Under the pieces are notes generated by a model that worked only from the letters and a program-made list of their open reading frames with translations, was not told the origin of the DNA and made no database searches. Source: Epiperipatus broadwayi (lineage: Eukaryota; Onychophora; Udeonychophora; Euonychophora; Peripatidae). From it: a DNA stretch of 64,000 nucleotides. The stretch lies in NCBI GenBank assembly GCA_028023455.1, contig JAQFVV010000449.1:1-64000 (forward strand), written 5' to 3'. The position numbers and the translations under genes were made by a program. Positions 11,064-21,461 of the stretch are shown piece after piece (the first letter of the stretch is position 1; every line of letters starts with the position of its first letter).

Positions 11064-11334
11064 CCTTAATTAATTAATTAATCCGTTTTTTATAAAAATC
11101 TTTATTCTTTGTACAATGCTTACATAACACCCATCAACAGTTTCGATTGCCCCTACAATTTTCTTCAGAACTTTTTAAAGAAAAGGGAAAAAGAAAATGG
11201 AAGGTGGAAGATAAAGAAGTTTTAAATATTTCTGAAGAAGATTGCAGGGGCAATCGAAACTGTTGATGTTGATGGGTGTTATGTAAGCATTGTACAAAGA
11301 AGAAAGATTTTTATAAAAAACGGATTAATTAAGG
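11064..11334. mobile_element. MITE-like hairpin, family A
   Basis: Near-perfect inverted repeat of ~105-bp arms ending CCTTAATTAA / TTAATTAAGG. Each arm carries the CTGAAGA - stem - GAAAC motif (11140-11168 on minus, 11232-11260 on plus). No coding sequence; the loop is A/G-rich. Confidence 0.8.
11232..11260 (+). other. hammerhead-like core motif, family A
   Basis: CTGAAGA followed by GATTGC - AGGG - GCAATC (six pairs) and GAAAC. This matches CUGANGA / stem II / GAAA of the hammerhead core. The mirrored copy at 11140-11168 has a slightly weaker stem. Confidence 0.5.
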
Positions 11335-11504
11335 ATTATAACACTAATGATGAAGGCAACATCAAACTACAATCATATCTATAATTAGTGCACTTATTGG
11401 TCTTCTTTTAATATATACTATTCCTATTTTAGCATTTCATGATCAAAGGTTCGATGGAAAAAAATGGTTCTGATAGAAATACATTTTTTATTTTTAAATT
11501 TCAC

Positions 11505-11667
11505 ATTTGTCATGGTCTAAAACGAAAAAAATAATTGTTTCTTCAACTACAATTGGGGTTTTTGGATTAAACTTGAAATAAAAATGTGTGTGATCCAGAT
11601 TTAATCTAAAAAACCCAATTGTAGTTGAAGAAACAATTATTTTGAGGGGTTTTAATGCACGACAAAT
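11505..11667. mobile_element. small MITE-like hairpin, ~160 bp
   Basis: AATTGTTTCTTCAACTACAATT at 11532-11553 is mirrored at 11618-11639, with weaker outer pairing to 11667. Non-coding. Confidence 0.7.
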
Positions 11668-12221
11668 AAAAACATTTATTATAAAATATTTTTATCTATT
11701 TATTCATACGTACATTTACATCTAATTCTTTTTCAAAGTGTTTACTTAAAATCATTTTTTTTCTTTTTTTTATTCTTGAGATTAATATGTATTTAGGTTA
11801 ATTCAGTTTTTTATTTATTTAGAAAATGGTTATCTTATTAATTTAACTTCCTTCTTTAATTAATTATATATATATATTTTAAGTGAAGAATTTAATATTT
11901 GAGTCTAATGCTAAATGATTTAATTTGCATATTAATTAAATCATTTATTAGATCCAGTTTTATCCACTAATTATTAAAAGAACCACAACTCTCTCTCTCT
12001 CTTTTTTTAAATATAAAAATTGTTATAATTTTACTGGGCATGATAGTATTATGAAATTAAAGGAAATAAACGTTAATACTGATCTAAGATTAGATGGTGG
12101 TTCTGGTTTGATTTTTGGTAAAGTTCTGAATTAACTGTTCAAATTATGGTATCCATCTTAAATTATTCATTTTTAACAAATAATAATTGCTTTTGGAATA
12201 AAAAAATCTTCAAATGTTACT
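11668..12221. other. AT-rich spacer
   Basis: No ORF over 60 codons and no recognised repeat beyond a (CT)n run near 11990-12002. Confidence 0.5.
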
Positions 12222-12428
12222 AGTATTTCTGTAATGTAATTTTCACTACACCACTCTCACATAAGGTAGAAACTGTTTTCTATTTACTTTGAACACTTTG
12301 TGGAGGGATATAATCATAAACAAATGATCAATGATAAGTGATTTTATCCTCCACAAAGTGTTAAAAGCAGATAGAAACCAGTCCCTACCTTGCGAGGGTG
12401 GTGTAGTAAAAATTACACTACAGAAATA
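12222..12428. mobile_element. MITE-like hairpin, ~205 bp
   Basis: Terminal inverted repeats begin TATTTCTGTAATGTAATTTT on the left and are mirrored ending near 12428. Inner blocks CTACACCACTCTCAC and AACACTTTGTGGAGG are also mirrored. Single-arm relatives lie at 12970-13080, 37945-37995 and 63650-63700, so this is a dispersed family. Confidence 0.75.
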
Positions 12429-12555
12429 TTCATTAAGTGGATAATCTCTAGTCTAATGAATATCTAATAAAAATTATTAATATAATTCCATCAAGTGGTT
12501 TGGGTCAAAGTTGTGAAAGTGGTTTGATACTTATCAATTAAACTGTAGTAATTTG

Positions 12556-12556
<1 letters not shown>

Positions 12557-12637
<81 letters not shown>

Positions 12638-12692
12638 GTCCTTCTGTCTCCGTCCGTCCTTCTGTCCATCCGTCCATCATTATCATTCATCC

Positions 12693-12770
<78 letters not shown>

Positions 12771-12860
12771 ATCCATCCACCCATCCATCCATCCATTTAC
12801 CTATCTACCTACCTTATCTTATCTTAATTTACCTTACCTTACTTTATCTTACCTTATATA
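12557..12860 (+). repeat. (TATC)n compound microsatellite
   Basis: Two blocks of tandem CTAT/TATC (12557-12636 and 12690-12770) separated by CCGT/CCAT variants, followed by CCAT, CTAC and CTTA derivatives. The resulting 105-codon Tyr-Leu-Ser-Ile repeat ORF is a by-product of the repeat. Confidence 0.97.
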
Positions 12861-12959
12861 TACTGAATAATGATAAAGATATAACTATGAGATTGTGGTC
12901 TGGGTCAAGTGATGAGTGGTGGTCCAGCATGAAATATGCATTTTGAGGATCATAATCTG

Positions 12960-13090
12960 TTTCACATAGATTTGATCATATGTTTATAATCACACCCATC
13001 CACAAGTTGTTAAAAGCATATAAAAACCTATCCCCTACCTTGTGTGAGAGTGGTATAGTGAAAATTATTCATTAATGGACAATCTCTAGT
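12960..13090. repeat. single arm of the 12222-12428 MITE family
   Basis: Shares the successive phrases CCACAAGTTGTTAAAAGC, CCCCTACCTTGTG and GAGAGTGGTATAGTGAAAATTA with the right arm of the hairpin upstream. The opposite arm is missing or has been replaced. Confidence 0.6.
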
Positions 13091-14183
13091 CTAATGAATG
13101 ACTAATAACAATTATTAATATACTTCCAAATATTGCTAGTCTTGAAATAAAGCAAATCACTTTTTTTTTGTTCTACAAACCTCATTGGTTTGCCAAAAAT
13201 ATGATATTGGCATATGATAAAATTAATGGCGGAGATATTTATAATATTCTATATTATATGGCCTCTTAAAAACTTTCATGAAGTAAAACCTAATGAATAT
13301 CAGATTCAGTTTTGTAAAACTTCTGCTAATATTTTTATTTAGTTTCATAAAAAATAACTATATATGTTTTTTTTTTTTTTACTTATTGCCCCAAATGAGT
13401 TTGTGCGGTAGTTTAATGGCAGACTTTAGAGCTTAAGGTCCCTGCATCATATCTATCTCAGTAACTTTCAGTGCTCAATTTTTTTAAAACTCTTGACCAA
13501 TAAAACCATTTGATTATTATTTTTTATTATTATCTAAAAGTATCTTTAATGTAATTTTTCATTTATTAAAATCATCTAATTAAGATTATAATTGATATTA
13601 AAATTTTAATTAACATTAAAATGATTATATATTAAAATTTTTCTAATTAGCATGAAAATTGTTCTGCGTTACTAGAGAGATTTTCTATAATTTTACTAAA
13701 AGTTTTTTATATCCTCACTTCAACATATACTAGATTTCAAAATACTTTTTTCCTTTGTCTTTGTAAAAAACAATAACACATTTTTTTTTAAACATTTATT
13801 TAATTTAGAAATTCTGTTTGTTTTCGTTCAAATCTTGTAACTGATTTTTAATATATTTCTATCAAATGGATTTGCTTCAAATTTTGTACACATGTTGGGA
13901 ATCAATGACAATGTAACATTTCAGGTTTGCCCAGCTATTTATCCAGTATAAAAGTGTCAATGGACTGAATTTCAAATTGCATTGATATCAGTTCAGTAAG
14001 TTTTCAGTGATGCACAATAGATGGCGGTATATTTTTTAAAAATATGTTTTCATTAAATTTCACGACTAAACCACTAAAAAGCATTTGCAGTTAATTAAAA
14101 TAGAAATAAAGAAAAATAAAGGGTGAAATCTTAATTTCTCTTGATTGTTTAACTAAAACGTGATTTTTTAAAAAATTGCAATG
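13091..14183. other. AT-rich spacer
   Basis: Homopolymer runs and a weak tRNA-like stretch near 13400-13455 (GGTAGTTTAATGGCAGA). No gene or clear element. Confidence 0.5.
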
Positions 14184-14564
14184 ATTATTAATTACAATAG
14201 AATGACAGCCTGTTAAGCTAATTGCGCAGATGCTGTGAGAATGTTATTAATAAATGAATATCTTCGAACAACCATATGATATAGTATTTGTATAAGAGTA
14301 AATTCTAGAAAATTTCATTGGCGTAATTCATACAGACATTATATATAGTAATTTAAAGTGACTATTATGTAGTTACGCCTTCGTTACAACTACTTCAGAT
14401 TTGCTCATTTATAAACATTTGAGTCGTAAAAGTAAGAGGATTCCTTTTTACTCTTATACAAATACTATATCATGTGGTTTTTCGAAGGTATTCATTTATT
14501 AATAACATTCTCACAGCGTCTGCGCAATTAGCTTAACAGGCTGTCATTCTATTGTAATCATAAT
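14184..14564. mobile_element. MITE-like hairpin, ~380 bp
   Basis: Arms of about 115 bp (14184-14300 and 14447-14564), nearly identical when reversed. They include ACAGCCTGTTAAGCTAATTG and ATATAGTATTTGTATAAGAG. The central ~145 bp is unique and non-coding. Confidence 0.8.
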
Positions 14565-14689
14565 CGCACGCAAGACATTATAAAATAAATGTTTATTAAT
14601 GATTATTAATGAAAAAATATTAAAAATGATTTTTAATGCCAATTTCATTTCAAATATTAGAAATATGATGACTTTATTTAGAAAATATC

Positions 14690-15205
14690 TTAATACTAAA
14701 TAATAATAATATATATATAATGCTTTTATTCTTTAACAATAATTTTCATTGTTAAATATAACTTGAAATAAAAGCATATGATGTCCATAAATTAATTAAT
14801 TCAAATAAATCAATGATATAACATAAAATATCTTTATATAACAGCAATAATATATATATAATAATATGTACATAAAAGCTCTTTTCAGCATATATTAATT
14901 TTATCCTTTTCAATGTCAACTAATTTAAAATTACAATCTACATTGCATACATAGCGACCTCTATCTCTTTTATATAAAATTAACTATAACCTATTAAAAC
15001 TAATTTACAATTACAATCTACATTGCATATATAGTAGCAATTATATATATTATTGCTGTTATATAAAGATATTTTATATTATATTAAATCGTTGATTTAT
15101 TTAAATATATGTAAAAGCAGCAGAATGGATTAAACTTTCCATTTATTGATGATTAATTAATTCAATATAGTTAATGAAAATAGTGATTGAATTAATTAAT
15201 TTATA
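14690..15205. repeat. AT-rich inverted-repeat block
   Basis: About 60-bp arms (14804-14862 and 15044-15106) are mirrored around TATCTTTATATAACAGCAAT. Within the loop, ACAATCTACATTGCAT occurs twice in direct orientation (14933 and 15010). Flanking ATTAATTAATTCAA stretches extend the symmetry. Probably a degenerate fold-back element. Confidence 0.55.
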
Positions 15206-15394
15206 AATATTTTATACTTTTATTTTAAGTTATGAAATTGTGATTGAAGAAAAAAATTGATTTTTAATGCATTATTATTTGTCAATTTAAATAAAACTTT
15301 CTTATAAAATATATATATCTATATTAAAATATCATAAATAAGGCTTTAAATATTAATTCTTATTAAATGCAATGTCAGCACGTAATACTTATAT

Positions 15395-15590
15395 AAGGCT
15401 AAAACCTTAGTACATGTGCCTTGAGTGCTTAATTTTAGCAAGAGAAACCTCTACAAATCATAACACAACATTCGACTTTATAAAGATAAGAGGGACCCCT
15501 CTTATCTCTAACCTATTTTTCATAATTATATAGACAAATCTAAAGCATTTTGATTTGGGAACAAGGCACATGTACTAAGGTTTTAGCCTT
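15395..15590. mobile_element. MITE-like hairpin, ~196 bp
   Basis: AAGGCTAAAACCTTAGTACA at 15395 is mirrored precisely at its right end at 15590, with a second small palindrome AGATAAGAGGG/CCCTCTTATCT in the loop. Non-coding. Confidence 0.7.
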
Positions 15591-15599
15591 AAATAAAGC

Positions 15600-16100
15600 T
15601 TTATTAACTATACTGCTAATACAAACACTGAAACTTTAACATCAAATTGAGCATAGGAGTAGTATTTAAAGACGGTTGACATTTCTATATTGATACATTA
15701 GAAATTATTTCTAAGACACCTGATGAGAGAGAGCCCCAAATGCATCATGCAAAAATTGGCCAATTTTCCTGTCAATAGATGATGATTAAAAGTTTAAAGT
15801 TCTGTAGTTTTTTTTCCATATGTCATAGCATCAGCCAGGACAACCAACAGCTTGCTTGCAAGGCAGCTGCGCTGACCTTATGATGGTGGTGAATTATTTA
15901 TTCATAATATGCACACACACATAGCCTAATTTCTTTAATTTAAGAGTAATAATATTTATCAGTTATAACTTGATATTGCAACTTAGTTATATACATTTTA
16001 AATAATCTGCACAGTATTGTGCAGTTTTATTTATATGATTCATATATAAAATATTGTAGAATGAAACTAAAGGCAAAGGTGAATCACCTATGCTTTTAAG
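15600..16100. other. spacer with a SINE remnant
   Basis: AT-rich. A block at 15805-15885 matches the tRNA-derived sequence at 30255-30365 (shared ATGTCATAGCATCAGCC and AAGGCAGCT.CG). The remainder is unrecognised. Confidence 0.5.
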
Positions 16101-16109
16101 AGATTTATT

Positions 16110-16620
16110 GGTGAATTTATATGTTGGACTATTTCCATCATCTAGTATTGATTTTAAAAAAAACTATTAAAATATTCCAATTACATTTAACTTTTAACAA
16201 TAGCACACAGGTGAGTATATGCACAAAATTTCAAGAGAGATTCTTCTCTCTCTTCTTCAGATGTTTTTTGGCTTGACCAGTGACAATACTAGCATAGGAA
16301 TCAAACTTGGACCCTTAGATTCTTGAATATTGAATTTTAAGGCAATGCTCTAACCAATTAAGCCATCCTTCCAAAGACAGTTGGTTGGAGCATTAACTTA
16401 AAATTCAGTATTCAAGAATCTAAGAATCCAGGCCTGATTCCCATGCTAGTACTGTCACTGGTCAGGCCAGCAATACCTAGAAAAGAGATGTTATACATAT
16501 ACTAATCTGTGACTTATTACTAACCATTGGATGTAATTGAAATGTGTAAATAAAATTAAATTTTTCTAAAGACATTCAATACTTAATATTAGACGATAGT
16601 AATAGTCCAATATATAATTT
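16110..16620. mobile_element. inverted dimer of a tRNA-derived SINE
   Basis: Two copies of the SINE seen singly at 54995-55265 lie tail-out: the left on minus (16110-16375), the right on plus (16376-16620). Each contains GTTGGTTRGAGCATTA (A-box region), a degraded B box, and the body phrase CATGCTAGTACTGTCACTGG. The outer ends carry the shared tail TAATAGTCCAATAT or its complement. Confidence 0.7.
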
Positions 16621-17989
16621 TCTTCTTCTTTTTACTGTGACAGTCAGATGATGTATGTTGATTTAACCCAGTTCGAATACTAGGCGAAAGTACCTCAAGG
16701 CCAACCATACGTGAGATATTAAATCAAGAATACTATGACCTCTGCCCTATTCGTCTAGTCTCGAAGCTATTATGAACCGAACAACACTATCTGAGCCACA
16801 CATAAATTATTTTTCAACCGGCCACAAAGCTTAGCAACAGCGGTAGAGACATGGACGGGAAATCCTAAGGAGCTAAATAGTTAAATGTGCAAAAGTACTA
16901 AGAAATATGTGTTTTGCGTTATGCGTGCCTGGATCATTGAAAAGTAAAAATAAAGCATTTAATATAATTAAGAAACTCAAGCTTTTTATAGTTAAATCAT
17001 ATGTTTAATTAATGACTTTAATAATATGACTAATGATATAATGGCCTCCGCTATTCCTCTAAATTAATGAAACAAAATAATTAGACAATAAAAACGGATT
17101 AATAGGTTTGCGGTCTAAATCTTTTCCCAATTTTAATAAAATTGTCAACTCGATCTTCTCGATAAAGTACAATAAAAAAAAGGATCTTTCGCAAAGCATT
17201 TCTAATTGCTTTGCGCTAAAAACAGTGTTTAAAAATTATTTAAAACGTATATAGCTAAATCAGATATACGTGATAAGCTAATGGCGGACAAAAGAGGCGT
17301 TATCAAAGAGATCAAGTTGGCACACAAAAGAAACTGACTCGTATTTAATTAACAAACATAAATAAAATTGGAAAGAGATTTTAAATGAACAAAAATTAAC
17401 TATTAAACTTAACCGCAATGGAATACTAAATATTTACACTGGTTAGTAAGGAAGAATAGCGAAGGGAAAAAGGTTACATATAGATAGATGATCACACAAT
17501 ATATATATTTAAGGTTAGTCTAATAAAAATGGTTACATAGCAAATACATATAAATTCACTGAAGCAATTAGAAAAAAATGAACAAAAGGTAGCATAAGAA
17601 ATAGTTCAATAGAGGAGATACGATTACCGTCCTTTTTCCTTGGTCATGTTCCCTACGGCGTTCGTGGCTTGATCCGACCGTCGAGATGTAGTTGTCCGGA
17701 CAATGAAAATATGTAGTATGGTTTTACGAAAAGTTCTCCAGACACGGCACAGAGTTCAGATGACTATTGAGTGGATATTAAGGCATTTTGAATGGTATTC
17801 CGGAACCTCGGCGATAGGCAAAGCTATTTATTTGCCTAGCCGAGCATAGTAGAATCTATCAAACTTATATGATTTTTAGCTTGAGCAGGTTCAAACTTCT
17901 TCATGATTTGTAGACAACAGTTGTAGACTTTTGGGAATAAAATCACGAACAAAATCTGACAGAGTTCTCCTAAGAGAAATCTGAATGCA

Positions 17990-18172
17990 CCTTGCAATAG
18001 CAAAATCTGAATCAATCTTGCAATAGCAAACTCTGAAAGAATCACCTTCACAAGGAAAATCAGAATCAACTGAATCCTTCAAAAGGAAAAATCTGAATCT
18101 GTGAATTCTTCAAAAAGAAAAATCTGAATAATCATGTGAATTCTTCAAAAAGAAAAATCTGAATAATCAATC
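17990..18172 (-). repeat. degenerate ~30-bp tandem repeats in the leader
   Basis: The phrase TTCAAAAAGAAAAATCTGAA and variants recur about five to seven times, more diverged toward 17990. It lies just downstream of the TATA box on the minus strand. Confidence 0.7.
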
Positions 18173-18186
18173 TTTTGTTCTCCCTT

Positions 18187-18195
18187 CTATTTATA
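18187..18195 (-). promoter_or_regulatory. TATA box, minus strand
   Basis: TATAAATAG is a near-ideal core promoter element, preceded on the minus strand by GAGAGGG. Its placement ahead of a repeat-rich leader and a poly(A) signal suggests a retroelement promoter. Confidence 0.5.
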
Positions 18196-18260
18196 CCCTC
18201 TCTGTCAGCTACCTTCTATTGTTTGTATGATCTGAGATCTTGATAAGCCTCCCCATGCTC

Positions 18261-18819
18261 CTTTGTTTCAAAGCAACACTTTCTAAAAATAACTTTAACT
18301 TTTTTACTCTAACTTTCTTACTTCAAAGTTTGAATTCTCTTAATTAAAAAGAAAGAAAGAGAAGGCCATCTTTAATTACACTTGAATGGCTCACTAATTA
18401 AAACTATACATTCTTTTAGAAAATGTTGGCAGGCTTATCTCAAAATCAAATCATACTAAATATTTTAACAAAATTTTAACAACAATATATTATTATTTTT
18501 TTATAGTAGAATAAGCATTTTATTTCAGCAGAATTTTGCATTAACTCATATATATACGCTAGATGTATATATATGTTTGACTAATAGGTTAAGCAATTTT
18601 TATTAATAGAATGAAATTTATTTAAAACAAAATATTTAAATGTAATACACATTTAATAAGCATAATTATTTTTAACTCTAATGCAAAACCCTGCTGATAT
18701 TGAACTATAAACTTAATTCAGGTCTACAATACTAATTAAGTTTATAGGAAGATGTGAAGCATGGATCGGGCTTCAGATCCATTGCTTCATTACTTTTCCT
18801 ATGTATTGATTTCTATTTT
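18261..18819. other. AT-rich spacer
   Basis: No ORF or recognised repeat apart from a local inverted repeat, ACTTAATT / AATTAAGT, around 18711-18742. Confidence 0.45.
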
Positions 18820-19150
18820 AACATATCATACCATTTACAACTCTCTTAAACATTTTATCAATATTTTTTATTTATATCAAAACTAACAGTTTCGACTGTC
18901 CTGCAGTCATCATCAGATCTACAATATTCAAATATATAATTGTATAATTACTACACTTATACACATATTCATTTACATAATTGTGTATTTAATTAAATAT
19001 ATGAATATGTGTATAAGTGTATTAATTATATAATTATATATTTGAATATTGTAGCTCTGAAGACTGCAGGATAGTCAAAACTATTAGTTCTGGTATAAAT
19101 AAAGAGTATTGATAAATGGTTTAAGAGAGTTGTAAATGGTATGATATAAT
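18820..19150. mobile_element. fold-back element, family A
   Basis: Arms 18825-18965 and 19000-19150 are mirrored (ATCATACCATTTACAACTCT outermost). The left arm has the motif CTGATGA - GACTG/CAGTC - GAAAC on minus (18889-18916). The right arm (19056-19082) has a 3-base deletion in the CTGANGA part and CAAAAC in place of CGAAAC. Confidence 0.75.
18889..18916 (-). other. hammerhead-like core motif, family A
   Basis: CTGATGA, a perfect five-pair stem GACTG/CAGTC with a five-base loop, then GAAAC. Confidence 0.5.
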
Positions 19151-20064
19151 AGTCCAATATGTAAATACAAAGAAAATATCATCATTACAAACCATCAGGG
19201 AAGCATTTATTGATGAAGCTTATAAGTCTATTTTATAGTGCATGTGTGAAGAATAATTTTCTTTCATGATATTTCATGTATGTGTAAATCACTATATTAT
19301 CAATTAATTCATATATAACATCTATAGTAGCTATTATGCATTTATGTAATTTATGTGATGTCATCAACAAAATTTGCTTTGAAAGTACATTATTTCCTTC
19401 CACAGGTTGATTTGTTAAGTCAAAGTCTTTTTGATTAAAAACCTTATGTAGATCATGTCTTATTGTTAATGGAATCCTTCATTCTAGAAGCTACCAATAT
19501 GTTTTATTGTCTTGTAGGCTCTTTTAAATGTTGACGGTATATTTAATAATCATTATTTTGTTAATTTTTTTAAAAATAAATTGTTATAGCATCTGTAGAA
19601 GTTTGTCACTACCTACCAGTTGTGAAAAACACAACATATCATGATCATATTTTTTGTTTTTACATATAATATATTTATACTCACCAACACAACACAGATT
19701 AACATAGAATCTTTACTCTATAGCTAATAGAAATTAGGTATCCATTTACCAATTTAATATTGGATGGCCAATAGTTAGTTTCAGGCAGGAGGTCTTGTGA
19801 TTGACATCAACTACCTATACAACAGTTTCCAAAAATGAGCTTCTCACTAAACCAGCTCACTGCAAATCTGCTGATGCGTAAATAACATTTTCAGATTTAT
19901 CTGACCTGTCTCAAATCCCATGCTATAGGTGTAGCAGGTGAATGCATTAACTATTCCAACATGATGGTTTCTTTGCTCCTTTTGATAATATTACCATTGA
20001 ATATACTCAGGTGTAAACATCACACATATTTGAAAATATAATTCTTAAAAGATATAACCATTCT
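19151..20064. other. AT-rich spacer
   Basis: No gene. A weak tRNA-like stretch lies on the minus strand near 19900-19960 (TAGTTAATGCATTCACCTG, GGGATTTGAGAC), possibly another SINE relic. Confidence 0.45.
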
Positions 20065-20446
20065 TCATTGATGTGCCACCTAGTGTGAGTTTGGATAATC
20101 AGTGATTATTAAATGTTTTATAAAATGCCTATTCCTAGTATTTAATTTCCCATTCTCAGAATGATTTCTAGGTTTTTGGCTTTATCAGTGAAGCTTGCGA
20201 CTTAAAGTTGGAAGAAATGCAGGCATGAATCCAGCAACCACTTTTAACTCCATTTTACATATCAAGCTAAAAGCTTGAAATTTAAACCTGGTCATGATTT
20301 TAAACCCAAATTAATCTGCCAACTTTGAGTCCCAAGTCTCATTTATAAAGACAAAATTCAGAAACCAGTCTCAAAAATTTAAAAACTAAGGACGGAATAT
20401 ATATGCATCTGATAATCACTGATTACTCAAGCTCACGCTAGATGGC
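20065..20446. mobile_element. MITE-like element with ~37-bp terminal inverted repeats (family C)
   Basis: The left end GCCACCTAGTGTGAGTTTGG and the adjoining AATCAGTGATTAT are mirrored at 20405-20446. The interior is unique. The terminal phrase GCCATCTAGTG...GAGTAATCA recurs at 23503-23540, 24085-24320, 25985 and 57290, so it is a dispersed family. Confidence 0.65.
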
Positions 20447-20459
20447 AGTAGGCAGAGTA

Positions 20460-20740
20460 TAAATAATAAAGTTGTGGAAGAATAAATATAAGCAAAGTGA
20501 TTATACAGGAAGTGGGTTATTGATTTTTACGCTGGGTTTGGGAAAAGATAAGGAGGATTTAGATAGAAAGGCCATGGAGTTGACAAAGATTATGTTGAAA
20601 AATGGAATGGAGCAGGATTTGAAAAAAATGTAGGGCAGGGAATGGAAAGGGACGGTAAAGTGACTAACAGGAGTTGTTGAAAGTTTTCTGATTCCATAAA
20701 AGAGAAGTCAGGGAGCATCATATCAGATATGTGTTTAAGC
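20460..20740 (+). mobile_element. LINE 3'-end fragment (plus strand)
   Basis: Matches the 3' part of the LINE at 21462-23503 and of the copy at 35572-36300. Shared phrases include GATTATACAG and CTGGGTTTGGGAAAAGATAA. It codes for the C-terminal tail of the LINE protein in broken frames. It faces the longer minus-strand copy across ~720 bp. Confidence 0.8.
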
Positions 20741-21461
20741 AGAAAGTTTATGATCTGCTGTTATTGTAAATATAATTTTTGATTTTTTAAAAAAATAAAT
20801 ACTTATTTAAAAATTATATAATAGTAAATTCGTATGTTAAGAGATAGCGAATTAATAAATTATATTTTCTTTATTGATATTTTTAATATAGATTTTATGG
20901 CACGAAACTAATATAAATTATTTTTAAACCGAGTGTTAGAAACTGATCTGCTTGAAGGAACATGCTTTGGTTACAAGTTTTGAAAATTCTGTTGAGTGAT
21001 TTTATTTAATAATTCTCTGACTCATAAACAACTTTTCTAACAACCACACGCTCAAAATTTTAAAAGATATTATTATTAAAAATTTTTTTTTCGAATAACT
21101 CAATAATTCTAAAAATGCGTAGCCTCGTCACGATTCTTCGTTTATTATTGTGATGTAAAAGAGATTAATTTAATAATTATATGATAAAATTTGCTAAAAA
21201 ATTTATTGCGATAGTTCTATATAAATCATTATTACTTAAGTTTGCAATTCTAACTTAAAATAATTTATTATTTCATAAATTAAAATCCAAAGTTCGAAAA
21301 TATTTCTTAAGTACTGGGGCCTTAAAAACAACAAAATATTACATGATCCCTAGATTATCAAATACTTTTTCGTAGTAGTAAAACCAACAACCACGTGACC
21401 TTTAGCTTGCCCAATTCTTTTACATAGCAAATTTATTTTTAACGACAACAAAATATCACAT
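20741..21461. other. AT-rich spacer between inverted LINE fragments
   Basis: No ORF. TTTATT/AATAAA-rich and not recognised. Confidence 0.5.

Larger units (their letters stand above)
16637..18260 (-). mobile_element. putative LTR-derived block with TATA box and poly(A) signal
   Basis: A segment richer in CpG than its surroundings. On the minus strand a strong TATAAATAG lies at 18195-18187 and AATAAA at 17832-17827, about 355 bp apart, the arrangement of an LTR R region. Downstream of the TATA are degenerate ~30-bp direct repeats (17990-18172). Short ORFs (18069-17836) have no recognisable domain. I could not fix LTR ends or find a partner LTR, so a solo LTR or another promoter-bearing repeat is possible. 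Confidence 0.35.

Noticed and set aside
12553-12870. 105-codon plus-strand ORF rich in Tyr-Leu-Ser-Ile
   Set aside because: Pure translation of the (TATC)n microsatellite.
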